6,374 nt of DNA from Bacillota bacterium (GCA_023387935.1 JAEWHG010000179.1:1-6374), one strand, 5' to 3'. Counted from the first letter of the stretch, positions 1-6,245 are shown. The notes: generated by a model not told the origin, from the letters alone. Numbers and translations: made by a program.

Positions 1-126
1 ACAAAGGAACGTACAGCTGTATTTAATATGGTTTTAGAAATTAATGATATAGATCATTTAGATAAATTAATGCAAAAACTAAAAAAATTACAAGGTGTTA
101 TGGATATATATAGAGTAACGACCTAG
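1..126 (+). CDS. relA: RelA/SpoT-family (p)ppGpp synthetase/hydrolase, C-terminal fragment (5' end outside window)
   Basis: Frame 1 is open from the window edge to a TAG at 124-126 and gives 41 residues, starting TKERTAVFNM and ending DIYRVTT. The pattern of a hydrophobic strand (AVFNMVLEI), 'ND-DHLDKLM-KLKKL-GV' and a final strand 'MDIYRV' matches the end of the C-terminal ACT (RRM) domain of long Rsh enzymes. These make and degrade (p)ppGpp in the stringent response, and the ACT domain takes part in sensing and autoregulation at the ribosome. The catalytic HD and synthetase domains would lie upstream and cannot be checked. The gene immediately downstream is dtd, 13 bases after the stop, the usual Firmicutes neighbour of relA, which strengthens the call. 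A free-standing ACT-domain protein is the alternative. Whether the full protein is bifunctional cannot be judged from this piece. Confidence 0.8.
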   Translation, partial: TKERTAVFNMVLEINDIDHLDKLMQKLKKLQGVMDIYRVTT

Positions 127-129
127 ATT

Positions 130-134
130 GGAGG
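130..134 (+). promoter_or_regulatory. Ribosome binding site that fixes the dtd start
   Basis: GGAGG lies 5 bases before the ATG at 140. An in-frame TTG at 128 overlaps this site and so cannot be the start. Confidence 0.8.
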
Positions 135-139
135 CAGCT

Positions 140-589
140 ATGCGCGCAGTAGTTCAAAGAATATCTGAAGGAAAAGTAGTCGTTGGTGATCAAACAACTG
201 GAGCTATTGACAGAGGACTTTTAATTTTTTTAGGGGTAACGAAGGAAGATACAATTCAAGATGTAAAATACATGGCTGAAAAAATTGTAAATCTAAGGAT
301 ATTCGAAGATGATGATGAGAAAATGAATTTATCTGTTAAGGATATAGGAGGAAAGCTTCTTGCAGTTTCACAATTTACCCTTTTAGGGGATTGTAGAAAA
401 GGAAGACGACCTAGCTTTACTGAAGCTGCCAGACCAGAAATGGCAGACGAACTTTATGAAGCTTTTATATCAGAGTGCGAAAACTTAGATGTGAAGGTAG
501 AAACAGGTGTATTCCAAACGCATATGATGGTTCATTTAGTTAATGATGGCCCAGTAACCATGCTTATTGACAGTAAAAAAGTATTTTAG
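140..589 (+). CDS. dtd: D-aminoacyl-tRNA deacylase
   Basis: The product is 149 residues, the usual length for bacterial Dtd, and begins with the family's typical MRAVVQR. Dtd is a cytoplasmic homodimer that hydrolyses D-amino acids from mischarged tRNAs and also clears glycyl-tRNA(Ala), keeping D-residues and misplaced glycine out of proteins. Two family motifs are visible: SQFTL at residues 77-81 and the NDGPVT segment at 135-140. The latter contains the Gly-Pro pair (137-138) whose cis-peptide carbonyls give chiral selectivity by excluding L-aminoacyl groups. Both motifs are intact, so the protein should be active. The ATG at 140 is chosen because it has GGAGG 5 bases upstream. A TTG four codons earlier lies inside that ribosome site. 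The gene sits 13 bases after the relA stop, and its own stop codon overlaps the ribosome binding site of the next gene, so translation may be coupled. Confidence 0.96.
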   Translation: MRAVVQRISEGKVVVGDQTTGAIDRGLLIFLGVTKEDTIQDVKYMAEKIVNLRIFEDDDEKMNLSVKDIGGKLLAVSQFTLLGDCRKGRRPSFTEAARPEMADELYEAFISECENLDVKVETGVFQTHMMVHLVNDGPVTMLIDSKKVF

Positions 590-593
590 GAGG
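588..593 (+). promoter_or_regulatory. Ribosome binding site that fixes the start of the MBL hydrolase gene
   Basis: AGGAGG overlaps the dtd TAG stop (587-589) and is 6 bases from the ATG at 600. The earlier in-frame ATG at 567 lies inside dtd and has no such site. Confidence 0.8.
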
Positions 594-599
594 GATTAT

Positions 600-1220
600 A
601 TGTTTTTAGAAAAAATTCCAGCAGGCGCATATGCAGTTAATTGCTATGTTGTAGGAGATGACAAAACTAGTAAAGCTGCTGTAATTGATCCCGGTGGAGA
701 CGTAGATAAAATTATTTCAGTATTAGAAAATAATGATTTTGAGTTAGAATATATTATATTAACTCATGCACATGGGGATCATATAGGTGGTTTAATGGAG
801 CTAAGAGAGAAAACAGGAGCTCCCGTATATATGCATAAAAATGATCTTTACATGCTAAAAGATAGCAATATTAATCTTTCGATTTCAATAAATGGGAAAA
901 AAATAGAAACAGAACCGGATTTTTTTGTAAATGATGGAGATATATTAGACTTAGGAGACCTTAAGCTTTCAATTATACATACTCCAGGGCATACCCAAGG
1001 AGGAATATGTATTCAGGTTGACAATATCTTGTTAAGTGGAGATACATTGTTTGCCAACTCCATAGGTAGAAGCGATTTAGACGGTGGAAATCATAATCAA
1101 CTGATCGATTCAATTAAAAATAAGCTTTTGATATTAGACGAAGAGATAACAGTTTTACCAGGTCATGGTCCTGCTACTACTATTAGAATTGAAAAAATTA
1201 CCAATCCATATGTAAGGTAA
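600..1220 (+). CDS. MBL-fold metallo-hydrolase, glyoxalase II-like
   Basis: The product is 206 residues, the normal length for the short glyoxalase II-like group often annotated as YqgX-type. The dinuclear metal site of the metallo-beta-lactamase fold is complete: H56-x-H58-x-D60-H61 in THAHGDH, H131 in TPGHTQGG, D148 in LSGDTLF and H189 in LPGHG. The N-terminal part (ANCYV-type strand, then VIDPGGD at 28-34) is the usual entry strand of the fold. Such proteins hydrolyse thioesters such as lactoylglutathione or related thiol adducts. The true substrate is unknown here, and clostridia often lack glutathione, so glyoxalase II activity should not be assumed. The protein is cytoplasmic, with no signal peptide. 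The start at 600 is set by AGGAGG at 588-593; an in-frame ATG at 567 would add 11 residues inside dtd and is not favoured. The gene lies between dtd and hemZ and is probably co-transcribed with both. The hydrolase fold is secure, the substrate is not. Confidence 0.92.
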   Translation: MFLEKIPAGAYAVNCYVVGDDKTSKAAVIDPGGDVDKIISVLENNDFELEYIILTHAHGDHIGGLMELREKTGAPVYMHKNDLYMLKDSNINLSISINGKKIETEPDFFVNDGDILDLGDLKLSIIHTPGHTQGGICIQVDNILLSGDTLFANSIGRSDLDGGNHNQLIDSIKNKLLILDEEITVLPGHGPATTIRIEKITNPYVR

Positions 1221-1230
1221 GTGAAAATTT

Positions 1231-2733
1231 ATGATTAAAGTTATATGTATAGGACATAATCATGAGCATGAAATACAAGAGTTATTAAAGTTATTTTACA
1301 AGCAAAGCGAAATAGAAATTATTTCTGTTGATTCATATGAGTCAAAGGAAACAGGGATTAATGGAAATTCAGACGATAAAAAAACTACATTGATTAGTAC
1401 GGTAACTATTGAAGATAACAAGGCAACTGTTACAACTCAATTTAATGGTGAAGTGGAAATAATAGAAGAAGTACTAGACAATATTAGCCATAGAGATACA
1501 ACGAAGATCATTAAAAGGCTAGTTAAAAAAAGTATTTTTAAATTACTTCAGAAAAACAAGAGACTTGAAGTGCCTTGGGGCATTTTGACAGGTATTAGAC
1601 CTACTAAGATCGTTCATGAGCTATTAGAAAAGAAATTCAGCGAATATGATATTCTAAACATTTTAATGAAAGAATACTGTATAGATTCTAGTAAAGCTAG
1701 ACTGCTATTAGATGTTGCTAAAACAGAGCATAAATTTGTATACCCTATTGACGAAACAAAGGTTAGCTTGTATATTAGTATACCATTTTGTCCAACGAGA
1801 TGTTTATACTGTTCCTTTCCTTCCAATTCTTTAAAGCAATCGTCTCATTTAGTAGATTCCTATGTAGAGGCACTTTGTAAAGAGATAGAAGGTGTAGCAA
1901 AGTTAATTAAAGATGCGGGTAAAAAGGTTCAAACAATTTATATTGGCGGTGGCACACCAACCACCCTCACTGCTCTGCAATTTGCCCGTATATTTGATGC
2001 AATAAATGCGAATATAAATTTAGAGTGTCTTGAAGAGTTTACAGTGGAGGCAGGAAGACCGGATACAATAGATTATGACAAACTAAAATTTCTAAAGGAT
2101 TCTAAAATTACTAGATTGAGCATTAATCCTCAAACCATGAACGATTGTACCTTAAAGGAAATAGGACGAGAACATAGTGTTGAAGATTTAATTAAATCCT
2201 ATAAAGTAGCCGCTGAAATTGGATTTGAAAACATTAATATGGATATTATAATTGGGCTACCTGGAGAAAATAAAGGTATGGTAGAACACACCATGAAGGA
2301 AATAAAAAAGCTCTCTCCTAGTAATTTAACGGTCCATACCCTTGCCATTAAAAGGGCTTCAAGATTAAAGGATCAGGAAGAGAAATATACTTTAGCTGAG
2401 CAACAGGAAGTAATGGGTATGCTGCAAATTACCCAGGATTATGCTGAAAATATGGGTCTAAAGCCTTACTATATGTACAGGCAAAAACATATGGTTGGCA
2501 ATCTTGAAAATATAGGGTATTCAAAGCCTGGTTATGAATGTATATACAATATTCAAATTATGGAAGAAAAACAGACAATAATTGCACTAGGGGCTGGAGG
2601 TGCTTCTAAGTTCACATTTCCTAAGGAAAATAGACTTGAAAGAGTGCCGAACGTTAAGAATTTAGAGCACTATATAGATAGAGTAGAGGAAATGATTGAA
2701 AGAAAGAAAAAATTTTTTATTGACAATATTTAG
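1231..2733 (+). CDS. hemZ: HemZ-type radical SAM protein (annotated as oxygen-independent coproporphyrinogen III dehydrogenase)
   Basis: The product is 500 residues, the usual HemZ length. The N-terminal 170 residues form the HemZ-specific extension and include PWGILTGIRPTK (115-126). The radical SAM core starts at IPFCPTRCLYCSF (184-196), with C187, C191 and C194 binding the [4Fe-4S] cluster, followed by the SAM-binding YIGGGTPT (237-244). Near the C-terminus, PYYMYRQKHMVGNLENIGY (412-430) is a strong family signature. B. subtilis HemZ has been linked to anaerobic conversion of coproporphyrinogen III to protoporphyrinogen IX. However, the CX3CX2C motif ends in S-F, not in the extra cysteine of true HemN, so this activity is uncertain. 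The relationship to HemW, a heme chaperone, is an alternative. The ATG at 1231 gives the family's usual MIKV start, 10 bases after the MBL gene stop, but the ribosome site is weak (AAGG at 1214-1217, distant). The last codons contain the -35 box of the next promoter. Confidence 0.92.
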   Translation: MIKVICIGHNHEHEIQELLKLFYKQSEIEIISVDSYESKETGINGNSDDKKTTLISTVTIEDNKATVTTQFNGEVEIIEEVLDNISHRDTTKIIKRLVKKSIFKLLQKNKRLEVPWGILTGIRPTKIVHELLEKKFSEYDILNILMKEYCIDSSKARLLLDVAKTEHKFVYPIDETKVSLYISIPFCPTRCLYCSFPSNSLKQSSHLVDSYVEALCKEIEGVAKLIKDAGKKVQTIYIGGGTPTTLTALQFARIFDAINANINLECLEEFTVEAGRPDTIDYDKLKFLKDSKITRLSINPQTMNDCTLKEIGREHSVEDLIKSYKVAAEIGFENINMDIIIGLPGENKGMVEHTMKEIKKLSPSNLTVHTLAIKRASRLKDQEEKYTLAEQQEVMGMLQITQDYAENMGLKPYYMYRQKHMVGNLENIGYSKPGYECIYNIQIMEEKQTIIALGAGGASKFTFPKENRLERVPNVKNLEHYIDRVEEMIERKKKFFIDNI

Positions 2734-2748
2734 GAATAAATATATAAT
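2720..2748 (+). promoter_or_regulatory. Sigma-A-type promoter for the T-box leader and hisS-aspS
   Basis: TTGACA (2720-2725) and TATAAT (2743-2748) are both perfect consensus hexamers with a 17-base spacer. The -35 box lies inside the last codons of hemZ (ATT GAC AAT), and the -10 box lies just after its stop. Transcription would start near 2755, about 16 bases before the first recognisable Stem I sequence of the T-box leader. The position fits a dedicated promoter for the synthetase operon. Assigned by sequence match only. Confidence 0.85.
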
Positions 2749-2849
2749 AAATAAAATCATAACGAATTACAATGATTAGGAAAAGTAATTAAGATTCATG
2801 TTTTAGCGAATCGAGGACGGTGGAAGCTCGATACAGTGAACTTAGTGAA

Positions 2850-2852
2850 GAC
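2850..2852 (+). promoter_or_regulatory. T-box specifier codon GAC (Asp), overlapping CAC (His) at 2852-2854
   Basis: In the 3' side of the specifier loop the sequence reads GTGAA-GAC-ACC. The usual T-box layout places the specifier after GAA and before a purine, which selects GAC with A2853 following. The overlapping CAC is the second reading, but its last base C2854 can pair with G2780 at the foot of the loop, which makes it less accessible. The Asp assignment is by position and fold, not experiment. Confidence 0.7.
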
Positions 2853-2931
2853 ACCTAGGAGTAGATTTTCTGAAATTTAGTAGGAAAATCCGTGAACCTG
2901 CGTTAATGGTAAAGTGGGATATAATCCAACT

Positions 2932-2966
2932 AGGGTGGTACCGCGGGAATTAAACCTCTCGTCCCT
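2932..2966 (+). promoter_or_regulatory. T-box antiterminator element
   Basis: AGGG (2932-2935) can pair with CCCT (2963-2966), leaving the TGGTACC bulge (2936-2942) free to bind a tRNA NCCA end, with a short CGCG/CG extension beyond. The CGTCCCT strand (2960-2966) is also part of the terminator stem, so the two folds exclude each other, as expected for transcription attenuation. The variable base of TGGN is T2939. Confidence 0.88.
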
Positions 2967-2996
2967 TAATCTATATTTAGGGATGTAGAGGTTTTT
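2953..2996 (+). terminator. Conditional intrinsic terminator of the T-box leader
   Basis: The 5' arm 2953-2966 pairs with 2979-2993 (one bulged T at 2986, one G-T pair) around a 12-base loop, followed by a TTTTT run at 2992-2996. It competes with the antiterminator for CGTCCCT. It would also stop read-through from hemZ when tRNA is charged, since no other terminator follows hemZ. Confidence 0.92.
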
Positions 2997-3039
2997 GTGT
3001 ATTCAAATTTAATAAAATATAAGGTATATACTATAGAAT

Positions 3040-3044
3040 GGAGG
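3040..3044 (+). promoter_or_regulatory. Ribosome binding site that selects a TTG start for hisS
   Basis: GGAGG is 8 bases before TTG at 3053. An in-frame ATG at 3038 shares its G with this site and therefore cannot be the start that it serves. Confidence 0.8.
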
Positions 3045-3052
3045 TAATTAAT

Positions 3053-4321
3053 TTGCTAACAAAAGGACCTAGAGGTACAAAGGATATGCTGCCAAGTGAG
3101 GCCTATAAGTGGCACTACGTTGAAGGTGTAGTAAAGGAAGTAGCTAAACGCTTCGGATTTGAAGAAATACGGACGCCTATATTTGAGCATACTGAGTTAT
3201 TTGAACGTGGCGTAGGAGACACTACAGACGTTGTTGAAAAAGAAATGTATACATTTACAGATCGTGGAGACAGAAACATTACATTAAAGCCTGAAGGGAC
3301 AGCTCCAGTAGCAAGGTCGTTTATTGAAAATAAGCTTTATGCAGATACACAGCCTACAAAAATGTTCTATATTACACCAGTTTTCAGATATGAAAGACCT
3401 CAAGCAGGAAGGTTAAGACAGCATCACCAATTTGGTGTTGAGGTTTTCGGATCATCCAGTGCCTCTATAGATGCTGAGGTTATAAATTTAGCAATGACTG
3501 TTTATGAAACCTTTGGTATTAAAAAATTAGAATTAAGAATAAATAGTGTGGGTTGTCCAAAATGTAGAGCAGAATACAATAAAATTCTTAAGGAGTACTT
3601 AAGAAGCAGATTAGATAAGCTATGTGCAACCTGTCAAAATAGATTTGAAAGGAATCCTCTTAGAATTATTGATTGCAAATCTGATTCCTGTCAGGCAGAG
3701 CTAGTAGAAGTACCTCTTATGCTAGATCATATATGTGACGAATGTAGCGACCACTTTGAAGCTCTAAAAAAATATCTAGAAGCAGCTGGACTGAATTATA
3801 CAGTGGACCCAAGAATTGTTCGTGGATTAGACTACTATACTAAAACTGCCTTTGAGATCATAACAGATGAAGCTGGTAAAAAAGGAACAATATGTGGTGG
3901 TGGAAGGTACGACAAATTAGTAGAGGATTGCGGAGGACCTAGCACTCCTGGTGTAGGCTTTGGAATGGGAATAGAAAGAGCTATACTAGCATTAGAGGAT
4001 CAAGGTATTGAAATTCCTAAGCCAGAAGGATTGGATGCGTTCATAGTAACCATGGGTGAGTCAGCATCTTATGAAGGCTTTAAGTTACTGAATAACTTAA
4101 GAAAAGAAGGGTTAGTAGCAGATAAAGATCATTTAGATCGAAGTGTAAAAGCACAATTTAAATATGCGAACAAAGTAATGGCAAAATATACAGTTGTAAT
4201 AGGTGATGAAGAGTTATCTAAAGGAGTAGCAAAATTAAAAGACATGGTAAATAGTGTAGAGGCAGAAGTTGATTTAAATGATGTAGCTACTATAATTAAA
4301 GAAAGTTTAAATAGGAGGTAA
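3053..4321 (+). CDS. hisS: Histidyl-tRNA synthetase (class II)
   Basis: From the TTG at 3053 the product has 422 residues and begins MLTKGPRGTKDMLP, the standard HisRS start. It charges tRNA(His) with histidine using ATP, in the cytoplasm, as a homodimer. Class II motif 1 is around residues 36-46 (FEEIRTPIFE). Motif 2 runs from FYITPVFRYERP (105-116) to QFGVEVFG. The histidine-specific motif is RGLDYYTKTAFE (257-268), GGGRYD lies at 282-287, and motif 3 is GVGFGMGIERA (300-310, R309). The C-terminal 100 residues match the anticodon-binding domain. Between the motifs is a cysteine-rich stretch with C168/C171, C191/C194, C208/C213 and C228/C231. I recall similar cysteines in other Gram-positive HisRS, and they suggest metal or redox chemistry, which is unproven. 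Expression is controlled by the T-box leader upstream. The stop is 4 bases before aspS, and AGGAGG for aspS lies within the last codons, so the pair is an operon with probable translational coupling. Confidence 0.97.
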   Translation: MLTKGPRGTKDMLPSEAYKWHYVEGVVKEVAKRFGFEEIRTPIFEHTELFERGVGDTTDVVEKEMYTFTDRGDRNITLKPEGTAPVARSFIENKLYADTQPTKMFYITPVFRYERPQAGRLRQHHQFGVEVFGSSSASIDAEVINLAMTVYETFGIKKLELRINSVGCPKCRAEYNKILKEYLRSRLDKLCATCQNRFERNPLRIIDCKSDSCQAELVEVPLMLDHICDECSDHFEALKKYLEAAGLNYTVDPRIVRGLDYYTKTAFEIITDEAGKKGTICGGGRYDKLVEDCGGPSTPGVGFGMGIERAILALEDQGIEIPKPEGLDAFIVTMGESASYEGFKLLNNLRKEGLVADKDHLDRSVKAQFKYANKVMAKYTVVIGDEELSKGVAKLKDMVNSVEAEVDLNDVATIIKESLNRR

Positions 4322-4325
4322 TTAT

Positions 4326-6092
4326 ATGAATTTAAAAAGAACCCGCATGTGTGGAACTCTAAATATAGAAAATATTGGTGATGTGGTAACATTATCTGGA
4401 TGGGTGCAAAAAAGAAGAGATTTAGGTGGTTTAATATTTGTGGATTTAAGAGATCGAACAGGGATTATGCAAATCGTTTTTGATAATGATGTGTCTGAAA
4501 CAGCTTTTAAAGAGGCTGAAAAATTAGGTTCTGAATACGTAGTTACGATAAAGGGAAAAATCCATGAAAGACAATCTAAAAACCCAAATATGGCAACAGG
4601 CGATATTGAAGTATTTGCAGAAGAAATAGAAATTTTAAATCAATCTCAAACACCACCTATTTACATTAAAGATGACGATGATGTTTCGGAGAATCTTAGA
4701 CTTAAATACAGATATTTAGACTTAAGAAAACCTACAATGCAAAACAACTTAATACTAAGACATAGGGTAGCTCAGGTTGTAAGAAATTTTTTAAGCAACG
4801 AAGGATTTTTAGAAATAGAAACGCCTATGCTCACAAAAACAACACCTGAAGGTGCAAGGGATTACTTGGTACCAAGTAGAGTAAATCCAGGCAAGTTTTT
4901 CGCTTTGCCACAGTCGCCACAGTTATTTAAACAGCTTTTAATGGTATCAGGTATGGAAAGATATTTCCAAATCGTAAAATGCTTTAGAGATGAAGATTTA
5001 AGAGCGGATAGACAACCAGAATTTACTCAAATAGACTGTGAGATGTCATTTGTTAATGTAGATGACGTAATTGCAACTAATGAAAAATTATTACAGACTG
5101 TATTTAAAGAAGTTATGAATATAGATATACCTCTACCTATTGATAGAATGACTTACAAAGAAGCAATGGAGCGTTACGGATCTGATAAACCAGATGTAAG
5201 ATTTGGTTTTGAATTAGTTGATGTAGGCGACATAGTAAAAAAATGTGGATTTAAAGTTTTTACATCTGCTATTGAAAATGGTGGTGCTGTTAAAGCAATC
5301 AACATTAAAGGACATGGAGATAAATTTAGTAGAAAAGATATTACAAAGCTAGAAGACTATGTAAAAAATTATGGAGCTAAAGGTTTAGCCTGGATCAAAG
5401 TGACAGAGGAAGGCGTTACTTCACCAATTGCTAAATTCTTTACAGACGAAGAGATGGAGACTCTATTAAAGGCTACAGATGCAGCAGCTGGAGATTTGGT
5501 TCTGTTTGTTGCTGATAAAACACAGATAGTATATGACTCTCTAGGACATCTAAGATGTGAAGTTGCTAAAATATTAAATCTCCTTAATAAAGATGAATTT
5601 AAGCTTGTTTGGGTTACAGAGTTCCCATTATTTGAATATGACGAAGAAGATGGTCGCTATGTAGCTAAACACCATCCTTTCACATCTCCTATGGATGAAG
5701 ATATCGAGCTTGTAGAATCTAATCCAGAAAAGGCTAGAGCTAAGGCCTATGATATTGTATTAAATGGTTATGAAATTGGTGGGGGAAGTATAAGAATTTA
5801 TTCATCAGATCTTCAACAAAAAATGTTTAAGGCTTTAGGTTTTAGTGAAGAAGAAGCCTGGGAAAAGTTTGGTTTCCTTTTAGATGCATTTAAATATGGT
5901 ACACCTCCACATGGTGGAATTGCCTTTGGTCTAGATAGATTAGTTATGATCTTAGCAAAGGAAGATAATATTAGACAGGTAATAGCATTCCCTAAAACTC
6001 AAAATGCTACATGCCCACTAACGAATGCGCCAACATTTGCAGAAGAAAAACAGTTAGATGAATTAAGTATAAAAATTAATATAAAAGAATAA
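4326..6092 (+). CDS. aspS: Aspartyl-tRNA synthetase (class II, bacterial type)
   Basis: The product is 588 residues, the full length of bacterial AspRS with the GAD insertion. The N-terminal OB-fold anticodon-binding domain includes GWVQKRRDLGGLIFVDLRDR (25-44). Motif 1 with the flipping loop is around 160-184 (FLEIETPMLTKTTPEGARD). Motif 2 includes CFRDEDLRADRQPEFTQID (219-237, R221). The bacterial GAD domain occupies roughly 290-415. HHPFTSP is at 449-455, EIGGGSIR at 483-490, and motif 3 is HGGIAFGLDRLVMIL (529-543, R538). It charges tRNA(Asp) with aspartate using ATP. The residue equivalent to E. coli L30 is leucine (L33), as in discriminating enzymes. As I recall, Bacillus AspRS of this type still recognises tRNA(Asn), so specificity is open. 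The ATG at 4326 has AGGAGG (4313-4318) 7 bases upstream, inside the end of hisS. A strong terminator follows 8 bases after the stop. Confidence 0.98.
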   Translation: MNLKRTRMCGTLNIENIGDVVTLSGWVQKRRDLGGLIFVDLRDRTGIMQIVFDNDVSETAFKEAEKLGSEYVVTIKGKIHERQSKNPNMATGDIEVFAEEIEILNQSQTPPIYIKDDDDVSENLRLKYRYLDLRKPTMQNNLILRHRVAQVVRNFLSNEGFLEIETPMLTKTTPEGARDYLVPSRVNPGKFFALPQSPQLFKQLLMVSGMERYFQIVKCFRDEDLRADRQPEFTQIDCEMSFVNVDDVIATNEKLLQTVFKEVMNIDIPLPIDRMTYKEAMERYGSDKPDVRFGFELVDVGDIVKKCGFKVFTSAIENGGAVKAINIKGHGDKFSRKDITKLEDYVKNYGAKGLAWIKVTEEGVTSPIAKFFTDEEMETLLKATDAAAGDLVLFVADKTQIVYDSLGHLRCEVAKILNLLNKDEFKLVWVTEFPLFEYDEEDGRYVAKHHPFTSPMDEDIELVESNPEKARAKAYDIVLNGYEIGGGSIRIYSSDLQQKMFKALGFSEEEAWEKFGFLLDAFKYGTPPHGGIAFGLDRLVMILAKEDNIRQVIAFPKTQNATCPLTNAPTFAEEKQLDELSIKINIKE

Positions 6093-6100
6093 CTTTTTAC

Positions 6101-6144
6101 AAGGAGCTATCTTTAAAAATTCATTTAAAAGATAGCTCTTTTTT
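6101..6144 (+). terminator. Intrinsic terminator after aspS
   Basis: GAGCTATCTTT (6104-6114) pairs perfectly with AAAGATAGCTC (6128-6138), and three more pairs including one G-T extend it to 6101/6141. The loop is 13 bases and TTTTTT at 6139-6144 follows. It ends the hisS-aspS unit and separates it from the iron-type promoter downstream. The stretch 6145-6216 is almost pure A/T and holds no gene. It could act as an UP element for the next promoter, but nothing specific is visible. Confidence 0.93.
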
Positions 6145-6216
6145 ATATAGATGCTTTTTTATGTAATTATTAAAATATATATTATTATTTTTTATTTTTA
6201 ATATATTATATGTTTG

Positions 6217-6245
6217 TTGACAAGAATACTAGGGTATATTATAAT
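6217..6245 (+). promoter_or_regulatory. Sigma-A-type promoter of the DUF2325-like gene
   Basis: TTGACA (6217-6222) and TATAAT (6240-6245) are perfect hexamers 17 bases apart, preceded by a long A/T-rich stretch. The start of transcription would be near 6252, directly beside the Fur box. A promoter this strong would be expected to need a repressor, which fits the adjacent operator. Confidence 0.88.

Larger units (their letters stand above)
2755..2996 (+). promoter_or_regulatory. T-box riboswitch leader of hisS-aspS
   Basis: This region fills the 319 bases between hemZ and hisS. It contains the signature AGGGTGGTACCGCG at 2932-2945. Stem I can be drawn by hand. TAGG (2777-2780) pairs with CCTA (2854-2857) below the specifier loop, and the AGTAA side (2784-2788) lies opposite TGAAGACA (2846-2853). 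Above it, 2789-2801 pairs with 2833-2845, with bulges at A2794 and G2836. At the top, ATCGAG (2810-2815) pairs with CTCGAT (2827-2832) around an 11-base loop containing GGTGG. Further hairpins are 2864-2870 with 2884-2890 (7 bp) and 2914-2920 with 2924-2930 (one mismatch). Known mechanism: uncharged tRNA pairs its anticodon with the specifier codon and its NCCA end with TGGN, stabilising an antiterminator so that downstream genes are transcribed. The inferred ligand is uncharged tRNA(Asp), possibly tRNA(His). The start position is estimated from the promoter. Confidence 0.95.

Noticed and set aside
128..139. TTG at 128 as an alternative, longer start for dtd
   Set aside because: It lies inside the GGAGG ribosome site, and the family N-terminus MRAVVQR begins at the ATG at 140.
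567..599. ATG at 567 as the start of the MBL hydrolase
   Set aside because: It would overlap dtd by 23 bases, has no ribosome site, and adds a basic 11-residue stretch not expected in the family. AGGAGG serves the ATG at 600.
1614..1826. Open frame of 70 codons on the minus strand within hemZ
   Set aside because: It lies wholly opposite the conserved radical SAM coding region, has no recognisable motif, and is a shadow of the real gene.
3001..3036. A further promoter between the T-box terminator and hisS (TATACT-like at 3027-3032)
   Set aside because: No -35 box at a suitable distance, and a promoter there would bypass the T-box control.
4129..4392. Open frame of 87 codons on the minus strand across the hisS/aspS junction
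   Set aside because: It is antisense to two conserved genes and their ribosome site, has no family features, and is low-complexity hydrophobic sequence as expected from a shadow frame.
6161..6215. Runs of ATATAT and TAATAT suggesting inverted repeats or an origin-like element
   Set aside because: The pairing is imperfect and what A/T-rich sequence yields by chance. There are no DnaA-box-like repeats. At most it may serve as an UP element.
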